Made by a program: the position numbers and the translations under genes. The notes beneath the pieces were generated by a model. The model made no database searches, had not been told where the DNA came from, and saw only the letters and a program-made list of their open reading frames with translations. From contig JAGNTT010000043.1 of NCBI GenBank assembly GCA_017987425.1, positions 1 through 12,082 of the forward strand: a stretch of DNA of 12,082 nucleotides, read 5' to 3'. The DNA comes from Candidatus Omnitrophota bacterium (lineage in GTDB: Bacteria; Omnitrophota; Gorgyraeia; Zapsychrales; Fredricksoniimonadaceae). Shown here in pieces: positions 6,361 to 12,082 of the stretch (its first letter is position 1; each line of letters starts with the position of its first letter).

Positions 6361-6459
6361 TTAAACCTTATGCTTATCCAGGAATCTCGTGATGCTCTTA
6401 TTCACATAGAAATCCTTCGCCGTGATCCGGCGCTTAAGGATAACTCCTATGAGAGTTAT
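6361..6459 (-). pseudogene. Remnant of a PIF1-like helicase C-terminus
   Basis: Read on the minus strand, this stretch encodes 32 residues (ITLIGVILKRRITAKDFY, then VNKSITRFLDKHKV) and a TAA. It matches the last residues of the intact helicase at 7675-9003 (TTLEGVILKRRITAGDLYVD, then ESIKKFLERC) almost along its length, including the end of the protein. Immediately upstream in frame is a TGA, and nothing similar to the conserved VYVALSRC motif precedes it. So only the tail survives of a second, related helicase gene, and it has no start codon or ATPase motifs. It indicates that a paralogue or duplicated copy once lay here, was replaced, or was left by a rearrangement that brought in the deacetylase gene. 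Confidence 0.82.
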
Positions 6460-6462
6460 TCA

Positions 6463-6492
6463 ACGGCTGTAGACGGCACTGATTACAGCCGT
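6463..6492. repeat. 9-bp inverted repeat beside the helicase remnant
   Basis: ACGGCTGTA (6463-6471) and TACAGCCGT (6484-6492) form a perfect 9-bp stem with a 12-base loop. It abuts the broken end of the helicase remnant and lies about 55 bases after the deacetylase stop codon. No U-tract follows on the minus strand, so a terminator role is weak; it may mark the breakpoint. Confidence 0.5.
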
Positions 6493-6546
6493 CAAACTCA
6501 GCCGCATGACACATCGTTTCCAACATACCATATTCTCGGGAAACAA

Positions 6547-7416
6547 TCAGATTTCAAACACGAACGAATTCATATCCTTAAGAGAATGCTTCTGACGGGG
6601 ATTTGGATTGGATGTGCGCTCTAAAAACCATTCGTAGGCCTTGAAGACATACGGATTGAGCTGGCACGCAAACTTGAGGAGATTGTCACGACCGTCAGCG
6701 GTCATGCGTTTAAGACGCAACGGGTTTTCATAGGCCCCGTTAAGATGATGCCAGACCGTCAGTCCAAGCTTAAACTTTAATTCCTTCAGAATTTCGAGAG
6801 TCAACTGATTGTACTCGCCGAACGGATAAGCAAAAACCTGCCGCACTTCCGGATCGGTAATACGCTCATAAAGCTCTTCCATGCCTCTGCGGATTTCCAT
6901 TTTCTGGTCTTCATATCCCATCCTCGTAAGATTGGGATGCGAATACGTGTGCGAACAAAATGTCATGCCGTGATTGCGCATCTCCTTCATTTCGTTGAGA
7001 TTCAGAAGCTTCCGCTGGCCCGTGCCGTTTAACTCATCTTCCCAGTGGATATCTTTGGTTGTGATAAAAAAAGCGGCCGGAAGCCCGAATTCCTTGAGGA
7101 TTGGAAAGGCATTTGTATAATTGTCGCGGAACCCGTCGTCGACGGATATGACGACGCGAGGCCTGGATGTTTTGTTAAGTTTGGACGGATTCTGGTAAAT
7201 TTTAACCAGATCGGCAATAGTGATGACCTCGCATTTCTCTTTGAGATATCGCATCTCGTTGCGGAAATCCCTGATACGGATCGACCGGTAAGAAGGCGCG
7301 TCATCGTCCGTGATATTATGATACATAACCACGGCCACGGTATTGAATTTCCTGGCGGCATTAAGCAATGACAAGGATGGAAGGAAGATACTACTGACGG
7401 CATCGTTGATGTTCAT
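6547..7416 (-). CDS. Polysaccharide deacetylase family protein (NodB homology, CE4)
   Basis: A 289-residue protein of the NodB/CE4 superfamily, metal-dependent enzymes that remove N- or O-acetyl groups from polysaccharides. Motif 1 is VVISVDDGF (Asp93 base, Asp94 metal ligand), motif 2 is SHTYSH (His156 and His160 metal ligands), motif 3 is AYPFGEYN (196-203). Before them VAVVMYHNI is the usual first strand of this group, and LPAAFFITT follows motif 1. All metal ligands are present, so it is probably active. No signal peptide is evident, so it may act in the cytoplasm or on a lipid-linked precursor. The start at 7416 is fixed by GGAGG seven bases upstream; an upstream in-frame ATG at 7446 lies before that site and is rejected. 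It is separated from both neighbouring blocks by gaps, so it is probably transcribed on its own. The polysaccharide substrate is unknown. Confidence 0.9.
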   Translation of the reverse strand: MNINDAVSSIFLPSLSLLNAARKFNTVAVVMYHNITDDDAPSYRSIRIRDFRNEMRYLKEKCEVITIADLVKIYQNPSKLNKTSRPRVVISVDDGFRDNYTNAFPILKEFGLPAAFFITTKDIHWEDELNGTGQRKLLNLNEMKEMRNHGMTFCSHTYSHPNLTRMGYEDQKMEIRRGMEELYERITDPEVRQVFAYPFGEYNQLTLEILKELKFKLGLTVWHHLNGAYENPLRLKRMTADGRDNLLKFACQLNPYVFKAYEWFLERTSNPNPRQKHSLKDMNSFVFEI

Positions 7417-7422
7417 GTCTAA

Positions 7423-7427
7423 CCTCC
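7423..7427 (-). promoter_or_regulatory. Ribosome binding site of the deacetylase gene
   Basis: GGAGG on the minus strand, seven clear bases before the ATG at 7416. This decides the start of the deacetylase. Confidence 0.8.
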
Positions 7428-7621
7428 AGATTGGTGCCCGGATCACATGACTGCAGAATTATTTTTTAATTCCGCATAACAACTTTACCTTTTTAACTAT
7501 AATCCTTATCCAAATGCCCGCATAGATTTATTTTAAATATTTTTAAAGTCCTCCGTCGGAAATTAATTATTTCGCCCATTCATTCGGCAGTCCAATAGCC
7601 TACGCAGCCCCGAACAAAAGA

Positions 7622-7650
7622 AAACAGCAGGCTTTGGAAGCCTGCTGTTT
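7622..7650 (-). terminator. Rho-independent terminator after the helicase gene
   Basis: Perfect 13-bp stem (7622-7634 with 7638-7650, core AGCAGGCTT/AAGCCTGCT) and a 3-base loop. On the minus strand it is followed by TTTTCTTTTGTT. It lies 24 bases after the helicase stop codon and closes the block of four genes. Confidence 0.9.
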
Positions 7651-7674
7651 AAAGTTTTCCTGAATTTTAATCTT

Positions 7675-9003
7675 TTAATCTTTGCACCTTTCCAAAAATT
7701 TTTTAATACTCTCATCCACATACAGATCCCCAGCCGTGATACGGCGCTTGAGGATGACGCCTTCCAGTGTGGTACAGCGGCTTAAAGCGACGTAGACCTG
7801 GCCGTGGCAAAACGCTCCGGCGAAGCCGACGTCTATGATAACTTTCTCGAATGTCTTACCCTGGCTCTTGTGGATGGTGATGGCCCAGGCGAGCTTCATG
7901 GGGAATTGTTTGAACGAGCCTTTGACGCGCGATTCCACCGAACCTTTGTTTTCGTTATAGAAAAACTCAAAAATTTCCCACATGTACGGTTCCACTTCGA
8001 TCGTCTTGCCGTCTTCCAGCACCACCTGCACGGCGCAGGCGTTGAACCCGGCGTTGTAGATGTCTTTGATCCGGCCGATGGAACCGTTGACCCATTTGCC
8101 TTCGCGGTCGTTATTCAGGAGAATGACCTGCGCACCTACTTTCAGTTTCAATTCTTCCAATGTGGGCAGGTTTTTATCTTCGAACGAACCCCGCACCTTG
8201 GCTTCATGGATAAAAAGTTCTTCCTTCAAAGCATCCAGACGCTGATTATTGAGGTCTTCGGCGATTTTGTTGGTGGTTGTCAGATAGACACAGCGTTCGC
8301 CGTCGGCCGGTTCATACGCCGGATCGTAGCGTGAATTCAGCAAAACCAGCTGTTCGGGCGTCACGCGGTTATGACGGATCGCCTCCAGTAAATCCTGAAA
8401 CACTTCGTCCTTCTGTCGGTAATTCTTTTCAAATTCGATCACCTCGATGGCAATCTGCTCAAACACATGCGCGTCGAAAAAATAAGGGCTGCGGTACTGG
8501 TTCTCGAAAATGGACTGGTCGCTCGAACTGACAACCGGCGGAAGCTGATACAAATCTCCGATCAGCACCATCTGCACGCCGCCAAAGGCTTTGTTTTTAT
8601 CCGGACCGTGCTGACGCAGGAAGACATCCACGCAGTCCAGCAAATCCGCGCGCACCATCGAGACTTCATCGATGACGATCATCTCAAGCCGCGGATACAC
8701 TTTGCTCATTTCCGTTCGGACGGTGACACCGGAAACACCTCTGACCGTAATGTTGGGTTTGAAATTGAAAAACGAATGGATGGTCTGGCCGCGGACGTTC
8801 AAGGCCGCCGCGCCCGTCGGGGCGAGCACGACCATGCTTTTCTTTAAATTCGTCCGGCAGTGATTGAGGAACGTAGATTTGCCGGTCCCCGCTCTTCCTT
8901 TAATAAAGACGTGAGACGAACCCGCTTCCAGAAGCTTCAGCGCTTCCAGAAACGCGTCATTCATTTCGATGTCGGTTCTCTGCGGGGTCAGATCAAGCGA
9001 CAT
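7675..9003 (-). CDS. PIF1-family ATP-dependent DNA helicase
   Basis: A 442-residue SF1B helicase of PIF1/RecD2 type, a size usual for bacterial PIF1 proteins without accessory domains. Motif I is GRAGTGKST (36-44), motif Ia APTGAAALNVRGQTIHSFF (61-79), motif II IDEVSMV (111-117), motif III GDLYQLPP (149-156), motif IV NYRQ (194-197), motifs V-VI AWAITIHKSQGKT (372-384) and VYVALSRC (403-410). These are all complete, so it should be an active 5'-3' DNA helicase of the kind that unwinds structured DNA such as G-quadruplexes or R-loops. Its ATG overlaps the TAA of the upstream gene by one base (TAATG), implying translational coupling and perhaps joint function. A decayed copy of its C-terminus lies at 6361-6459. 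Confidence 0.92.
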   Translation of the reverse strand: MSLDLTPQRTDIEMNDAFLEALKLLEAGSSHVFIKGRAGTGKSTFLNHCRTNLKKSMVVLAPTGAAALNVRGQTIHSFFNFKPNITVRGVSGVTVRTEMSKVYPRLEMIVIDEVSMVRADLLDCVDVFLRQHGPDKNKAFGGVQMVLIGDLYQLPPVVSSSDQSIFENQYRSPYFFDAHVFEQIAIEVIEFEKNYRQKDEVFQDLLEAIRHNRVTPEQLVLLNSRYDPAYEPADGERCVYLTTTNKIAEDLNNQRLDALKEELFIHEAKVRGSFEDKNLPTLEELKLKVGAQVILLNNDREGKWVNGSIGRIKDIYNAGFNACAVQVVLEDGKTIEVEPYMWEIFEFFYNENKGSVESRVKGSFKQFPMKLAWAITIHKSQGKTFEKVIIDVGFAGAFCHGQVYVALSRCTTLEGVILKRRITAGDLYVDESIKKFLERCKD

Positions 9004-9761
9004 TAAAACAGCTCCATTTCCATTTGCGATTTCACAAACAGACTGTGACAGCCGTTATTGTCGATGATGAAGACTTCATTGAGAGCGGTTGAAGGCATCG
9101 TGTCCATTTTACGGCTTAATCTCTGTAAGCGGCGGCCTTGTTCTTCATTCCCGCGGTCATACATGGGCCGGCGGCTCAAATCATAAAATACAAACTTGCG
9201 TTTTCCGCCGAGCGGTGCGTCCTTGCGGTCGAGTTTGATCAATTTCTCAAGCGCGGCATCGAGCTCTTCCGGTTCCTTTTCTAGAACCTGAACATGCGGA
9301 TCGAACATGATGCGCGCCTCATCTTCGATGGCGTGCTTGGTCAAAACTCCCAAAAGTGAACAATACTGTACAAAGCGCGACTGGCCGATGGGTATTTCGC
9401 GTCCGAGCTCCTTGATCCCGTCGGAAAATTCCTTCCACTGAAACCGCTCCATGTCTTCCGACATCGCGATCGACAACAGCTGGAACTTGAAGATACCGAC
9501 GATGCGCGGTTCGATGGACGCCAGAATATCAATGATGAGCCCGCGGCTGGCCTGCCAGAGTTCGGCCTCTTCCTTGCGGATGATGGACATCATCGCGAAC
9601 TCGCCCTTCTGCGTTCCCTCCAGCGTCTGGAACATCATGATCTTCTCGCCCATCGACGATCCCGTGTAATTGACCTCGTCCAGCTGGAGAAAATGTTTGA
9701 ACACCGGCGATGAACGGCGGATAAACTTGGGAAGCTGGATAATCGTTTTCATCTGTGCCAT
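9003..9761 (-). CDS. Protein of unknown family, translationally coupled to the PIF1 helicase
   Basis: I do not recognise this 252-residue protein. It has no signal peptide or membrane segment, so it is probably cytoplasmic. It is mixed in character: an N-terminal part with FQTLEGTQKGEFAMMSIIRK, a helical middle (GLIIDILASIEPRIVGIFKF and onwards), and a charged C-terminal part (FVFYDLSRRPMYDRG, then EEQGRRLQRLSRK) ending in alternating hydrophobic residues (NEVFIIDNNGCHSLFVKS). The stop codon overlaps the helicase start by one base, and its own start (MAQMKT; alternative ATG at 9752) lies 9 bases after the preceding stop with an AAGGCGG-like site. The coupling suggests a partner or regulator of the helicase, but that rests on position only. 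It could equally be an unrelated gene in a compact operon. Confidence 0.8.
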   Translation of the reverse strand: MAQMKTIIQLPKFIRRSSPVFKHFLQLDEVNYTGSSMGEKIMMFQTLEGTQKGEFAMMSIIRKEEAELWQASRGLIIDILASIEPRIVGIFKFQLLSIAMSEDMERFQWKEFSDGIKELGREIPIGQSRFVQYCSLLGVLTKHAIEDEARIMFDPHVQVLEKEPEELDAALEKLIKLDRKDAPLGGKRKFVFYDLSRRPMYDRGNEEQGRRLQRLSRKMDTMPSTALNEVFIIDNNGCHSLFVKSQMEMELF

Positions 9762-9770
9762 TAAGCCGCC

Positions 9771-10205
9771 TTATTCGGGCATCACGCCCGTCGAACACAC
9801 GGTTGAATAATATTGTCCTTCATAAAACGGCGACTTAGGCTGGGAAAGATAGAGCTTTCCGGACTGTTTGACAACAAATGACGGATCATCAGCGCTTCCG
9901 GTCGTAATGAATTGTCCTTCTTTCTTAATTGTCCCGCCGAATATTTTAATGACGACAGGATTAGCTCCTTCGCCTTTGATATCACTCTGCACGTCAACGG
10001 TGACAAGCGTAGCCACATGTCCGTTAGCATCTTCCTGCGTTTCGATATTTTTGACGGACCCTTTAATAATGCGGCTGGAATTTTCTTCCACATACGCGAT
10101 ATCCTGGCATTCGGGGATCAGTTCGGCAAAAAGAAGACCGGCATTCGCACCGACCAAGAATAACACTAAAAATATACAGACCGCACGACGGATGAAACTG
10201 TTCAT
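9771..10205 (-). CDS. Small secreted protein of unknown function, two cysteines
   Basis: A 144-residue protein with a clear signal peptide (MNSFIRRAVCIFLVLFLVGA, probable cleavage after LLFA at residue 27), hence periplasmic or exported. The mature chain is about 117 residues and looks all-beta: RIIKGSVKNIETQ, ATLVTVDVQSDIKG, VVIKIFGG, GKLYLSQPKSPFYEGQYYS. The pattern of an I-x-G-x-V strand, a T-x-V-x-V strand and a late acidic or polar turn recalls small secreted beta domains with annotations such as DUF, but I cannot name the family. The only mature cysteines, Cys33 near the N-terminus and Cys137 near the C-terminus, could form a disulfide closing the fold. It starts 9 bases after the kinase stop, with AAGGAG at 10210-10215 overlapping that stop codon, so it is cotranscribed with the kinase. 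Confidence 0.82.
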   Translation of the reverse strand: MNSFIRRAVCIFLVLFLVGANAGLLFAELIPECQDIAYVEENSSRIIKGSVKNIETQEDANGHVATLVTVDVQSDIKGEGANPVVIKIFGGTIKKEGQFITTGSADDPSFVVKQSGKLYLSQPKSPFYEGQYYSTVCSTGVMPE

Positions 10206-10209
10206 ACTT

Positions 10210-10215
10210 CTCCTT
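10210..10215 (-). promoter_or_regulatory. Ribosome binding site of the small secreted protein gene
   Basis: AAGGAG on the minus strand, four bases before the ATG at 10205, overlapping the TAA of the kinase gene; it supports this start and coupling between the two genes. Confidence 0.65.
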
Positions 10216-12082
10216 TAATCCTTGATCAGGTTTTTTAACGTTTTCACAAGAATTTCGATGTCCTCGTTCTTATTGAAGAATTCAATGGCCCCGGCATCTT
10301 TCATGGTCTGGATCGTTTCCTCTTCCGCCTGGACGGAAAGCCCGATGATCTTCACATTGGGATTGCGCTGGTACAAAATGCGGGTCGCTTCAAGCCCGTT
10401 CATCACCGGCATGTTAAAGTCCATGACGATGAAGTTGGGATTTTTCGCCTCGACCATATCCACGACTTCCTGACCGTTGGACGCTTCAAAAACCTGCTGG
10501 ATGAAGGGCTCGGACAGAAGCGCTCTGGCGAGCGACTGGCGGACAATCTTGTGATCGTCGCCGATCAGGACGGTGACAAGCCCTTTGGCATTTACCGGCG
10601 GAACGGCAAGTCCTTCGGACTTGAACACCTGCGCGTCGATGACTTTCGCTTCATTGGGAACGATCATCTCGAGCATCGTGCCCTGCCCCGCCGCGGAAAC
10701 GATCCGGAATTCCCCGCCCAAGGCCCTGATCCGCTCCCGCACGCTGAAAAGACCGAAACCGCCGGTGCCTTTCTGCCCGATTTTCTCGGTATCAAAACCG
10801 ACCCCCTCATCGCGAACGACAACGCGGATCCTGTTGCCGTCGAGCTTTTCCATCTTGAGCGAACATTCATTTGTTCCCGCGTATTTGGCGGTATTGAGCA
10901 GAGCTTCCTGCACGGATTGATAAAGCATCACCCTGAACAATTCGGAAACGGGTTCGGCATCGGAAAAGACGGCCAGATTGATTTTAAGTTTCTGCTCATC
11001 CTCAAATTTTCTCGCAAGGAATTTCAGGGCCGGCCCCAGGCCGCTTTCATACAGCACCGGCGGCCTTAATTCCGCCGTCAGTGAACGCGATGAATCGTAA
11101 GCCTGCTGAATGAATGAGCTCATCTCGGACAACGCGCTCTTATCCATGTCGGTATGTTGTTTGCGCATCAATAATTCCAGACGGATTTTGACAGCGACGA
11201 GAAGCTGCTGAAGATGATCGTGAAGGATCTGGGCCAGACGCTTGCGCTCGCTTTCCTCCACGTGGGTGAGCTCAACGGCCAGCTGACGCAGCTGTCCCGC
11301 CTGCTCCTCCAGCTGATGCGTCCTGTCCTCCACGCGTTTCTCCAAATGAAGGGTAAGCTGGCTCAATTGCTCATTAAGCATCTTAAGCGAATTTTCTGTT
11401 TTCCTGTGCTGGGTGAAATCGCGGAACACCAGAACAACGCCGAAAAGTCCGCCGTCGGACTGGCGGATGAGCGCCGTGCTGTCATCAACGGGAATTTCCG
11501 TTCCGTCTCTTCTGATCAGCAGCGTATGATTGTCTTTTCCCAGCACGCTCTCCTGTCTTAAAACTTTCTCAACTGGATTTTCAACAGGCTGGCGGGTGGA
11601 TTCATCGATGATCCTGAACACTTCGGAAAGCGCGCGGCCGACCGCTTCGAGATGCCTCCATCCGGTCAGACGCTCGGCCTCGGGGTTCATAAACAGGATG
11701 GCCCCCTCATCATCGGTGATGATGACTCCGTCGCCGATGCTCGCGAGAGTCGTCACTAAAAGCTCTTTCTGCCGGCTGATCTCTTCACTGATTTCCTCGC
11801 GGCGGCGTCCGTCCCCGATGATCCGCAGGCACGCCCACGCCATAAACATCAGATTCACCAACCCGGCGCCGATGAACGTCATCGTCCTTACCGTGCTGGC
11901 CCATTGCGCGTTCTGGCCGGCTTCGATGAACTTCGACTCTTCATCCTTGCGCATACTTCCCAGTTCGGCGCGGATCTGGTCCATCAAAACCATTCCGCGG
12001 TCGTTCTTGACAATCTTCAGAGCGGACGACAGACCTTTTTTTCTGTTTAAATCAATCGTCAAATTCGTTTCGTCGAGTTTCT
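10215..12082 (-). CDS. Hybrid sensor histidine kinase, CHASE3-TM-PAS-HisKA_3-HATPase-receiver (5' end outside window)
   Basis: The frame is open to the window edge; a TTG at 12062 is not taken as the start because the upstream codons (KLDETN) continue a CHASE3-like pattern. Numbering from that TTG: the end of a CHASE3 sensor (about 1-50, with NDRGMVLMDQIRAELGSM), one membrane segment (about 57-81), a PAS domain (about 99-218), a coiled coil (about 222-270), and a HisKA_3 domain with phosphoacceptor His281 in ILHDHLQQLL. The HATPase domain has an N-box at 386-395 and G-boxes DEGVGFD and GGFGLFSVRERI. A receiver domain follows with Asp502/Asp503, phosphoacceptor Asp548 in VMDFNMP, Ser576 and Lys598. 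The kinase is of the NarX/DegS type that normally acts on LuxR/NarL-type regulators. The fused receiver has no DNA-binding domain after it, so output must pass to another protein or to a separate regulator. All key residues are present. Membrane-bound. Confidence 0.92.
   Translation of the reverse strand, partial: KLDETNLTIDLNRKKGLSSALKIVKNDRGMVLMDQIRAELGSMRKDEESKFIEAGQNAQWASTVRTMTFIGAGLVNLMFMAWACLRIIGDGRRREEISEEISRQKELLVTTLASIGDGVIITDDEGAILFMNPEAERLTGWRHLEAVGRALSEVFRIIDESTRQPVENPVEKVLRQESVLGKDNHTLLIRRDGTEIPVDDSTALIRQSDGGLFGVVLVFRDFTQHRKTENSLKMLNEQLSQLTLHLEKRVEDRTHQLEEQAGQLRQLAVELTHVEESERKRLAQILHDHLQQLLVAVKIRLELLMRKQHTDMDKSALSEMSSFIQQAYDSSRSLTAELRPPVLYESGLGPALKFLARKFEDEQKLKINLAVFSDAEPVSELFRVMLYQSVQEALLNTAKYAGTNECSLKMEKLDGNRIRVVVRDEGVGFDTEKIGQKGTGGFGLFSVRERIRALGGEFRIVSAAGQGTMLEMIVPNEAKVIDAQVFKSEGLAVPPVNAKGLVTVLIGDDHKIVRQSLARALLSEPFIQQVFEASNGQEVVDMVEAKNPNFIVMDFNMPVMNGLEATRILYQRNPNVKIIGLSVQAEEETIQTMKDAGAIEFFNKNEDIEILVKTLKNLIKD

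Larger units (their letters stand above)
6190..6546. other. Intergenic region with helicase gene debris
   Basis: This 357-base gap lies between the deacetylase stop and the ATPase start. Positions 6361-6459 hold a helicase remnant and 6463-6492 a hairpin, listed separately. In 6190-6360 I see no convincing gene or promoter; it must nevertheless contain the start signals for the ABC cassette unless transcription reads through from the deacetylase. Confidence 0.5.

Noticed and set aside
6463..6492. Hairpin as the deacetylase terminator
   Set aside because: No U-tract follows on the minus strand; it abuts the helicase remnant, so a breakpoint scar is as likely.
7417..7446. Upstream ATG at 7446 as the deacetylase start
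   Set aside because: The strong GGAGG at 7423-7427 lies downstream of it and is ideally spaced for the ATG at 7416.
7496..7501. TATAGT on the minus strand as a -10 box for the deacetylase
   Set aside because: No -35-like hexamer lies at a suitable distance; the region is AT-rich enough for chance matches.
12060..12062. TTG as the start codon of the hybrid kinase
   Set aside because: The frame remains open upstream to the window edge and the upstream codons continue a CHASE3-like sequence; the gene is cut by the window.

Overview
The window reads as part of the chromosome of a Gram-negative, double-membrane bacterium. Evidence is a Lol/MacB-type ABC system, a LolA-like periplasmic protein, a predicted outer-membrane barrel and several Sec signal peptides. 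Base composition looks intermediate. A short PIF1-like helicase beside envelope genes, and a CHASE3/PAS/HisKA_3 kinase, would suit an uncultured lineage such as Omnitrophota or a deltaproteobacterial group; that placement is a guess. Every recognised gene is on the minus strand, so transcription runs from high to low coordinates. No tRNA, rRNA, CRISPR array, transposase or integrase was seen.

Upstream block (12082 to 7675): a sensor kinase fused to a receiver domain (its 5' end lies outside the window), a small secreted two-cysteine protein, a 252-residue protein of unknown family, and a PIF1-type helicase. The four are tightly packed (9 bp, 9 bp, then a 1-base stop/start overlap) and end at a clear rho-independent terminator at 7622-7650. 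They look like one transcript.

Middle block (7674 to 6190): an AT-rich gap, a NodB-family polysaccharide deacetylase with a strong ribosome binding site, then a 357-base gap. That gap holds a decayed C-terminal remnant of a second PIF1-like helicase and a small hairpin.

Downstream block (6189 to 1): a five-gene envelope export cassette: LolD/MacB-like ATPase, two FtsX-type permeases, LolA-like periplasmic protein, and an outer-membrane barrel cut by the window edge. A reasonable model is ATP-driven extraction of a lipid or lipoprotein from the inner membrane, periplasmic carriage by the LolA-like protein, and delivery to or through the barrel. The 585-residue permease seems to carry a duplicated periplasmic subdomain.

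The most striking feature is a pair of homologous intergenic regions inside this cassette (1511-1871 and 3630-3986, 361 and 357 bases). Each carries the same palindromic elements in the same order and at nearly the same distance from the downstream start codon: a short hairpin C with a shared 19-base tag, a 114-base palindrome A, and a 115/116-base palindrome B. A and B differ between the copies by paired, structure-preserving changes. The asymmetric interiors of both are flipped between copies while the order of elements is unchanged. They could be structured leader RNAs, a mobile palindromic repeat family, or segments inverted in place; I cannot decide from this window alone.
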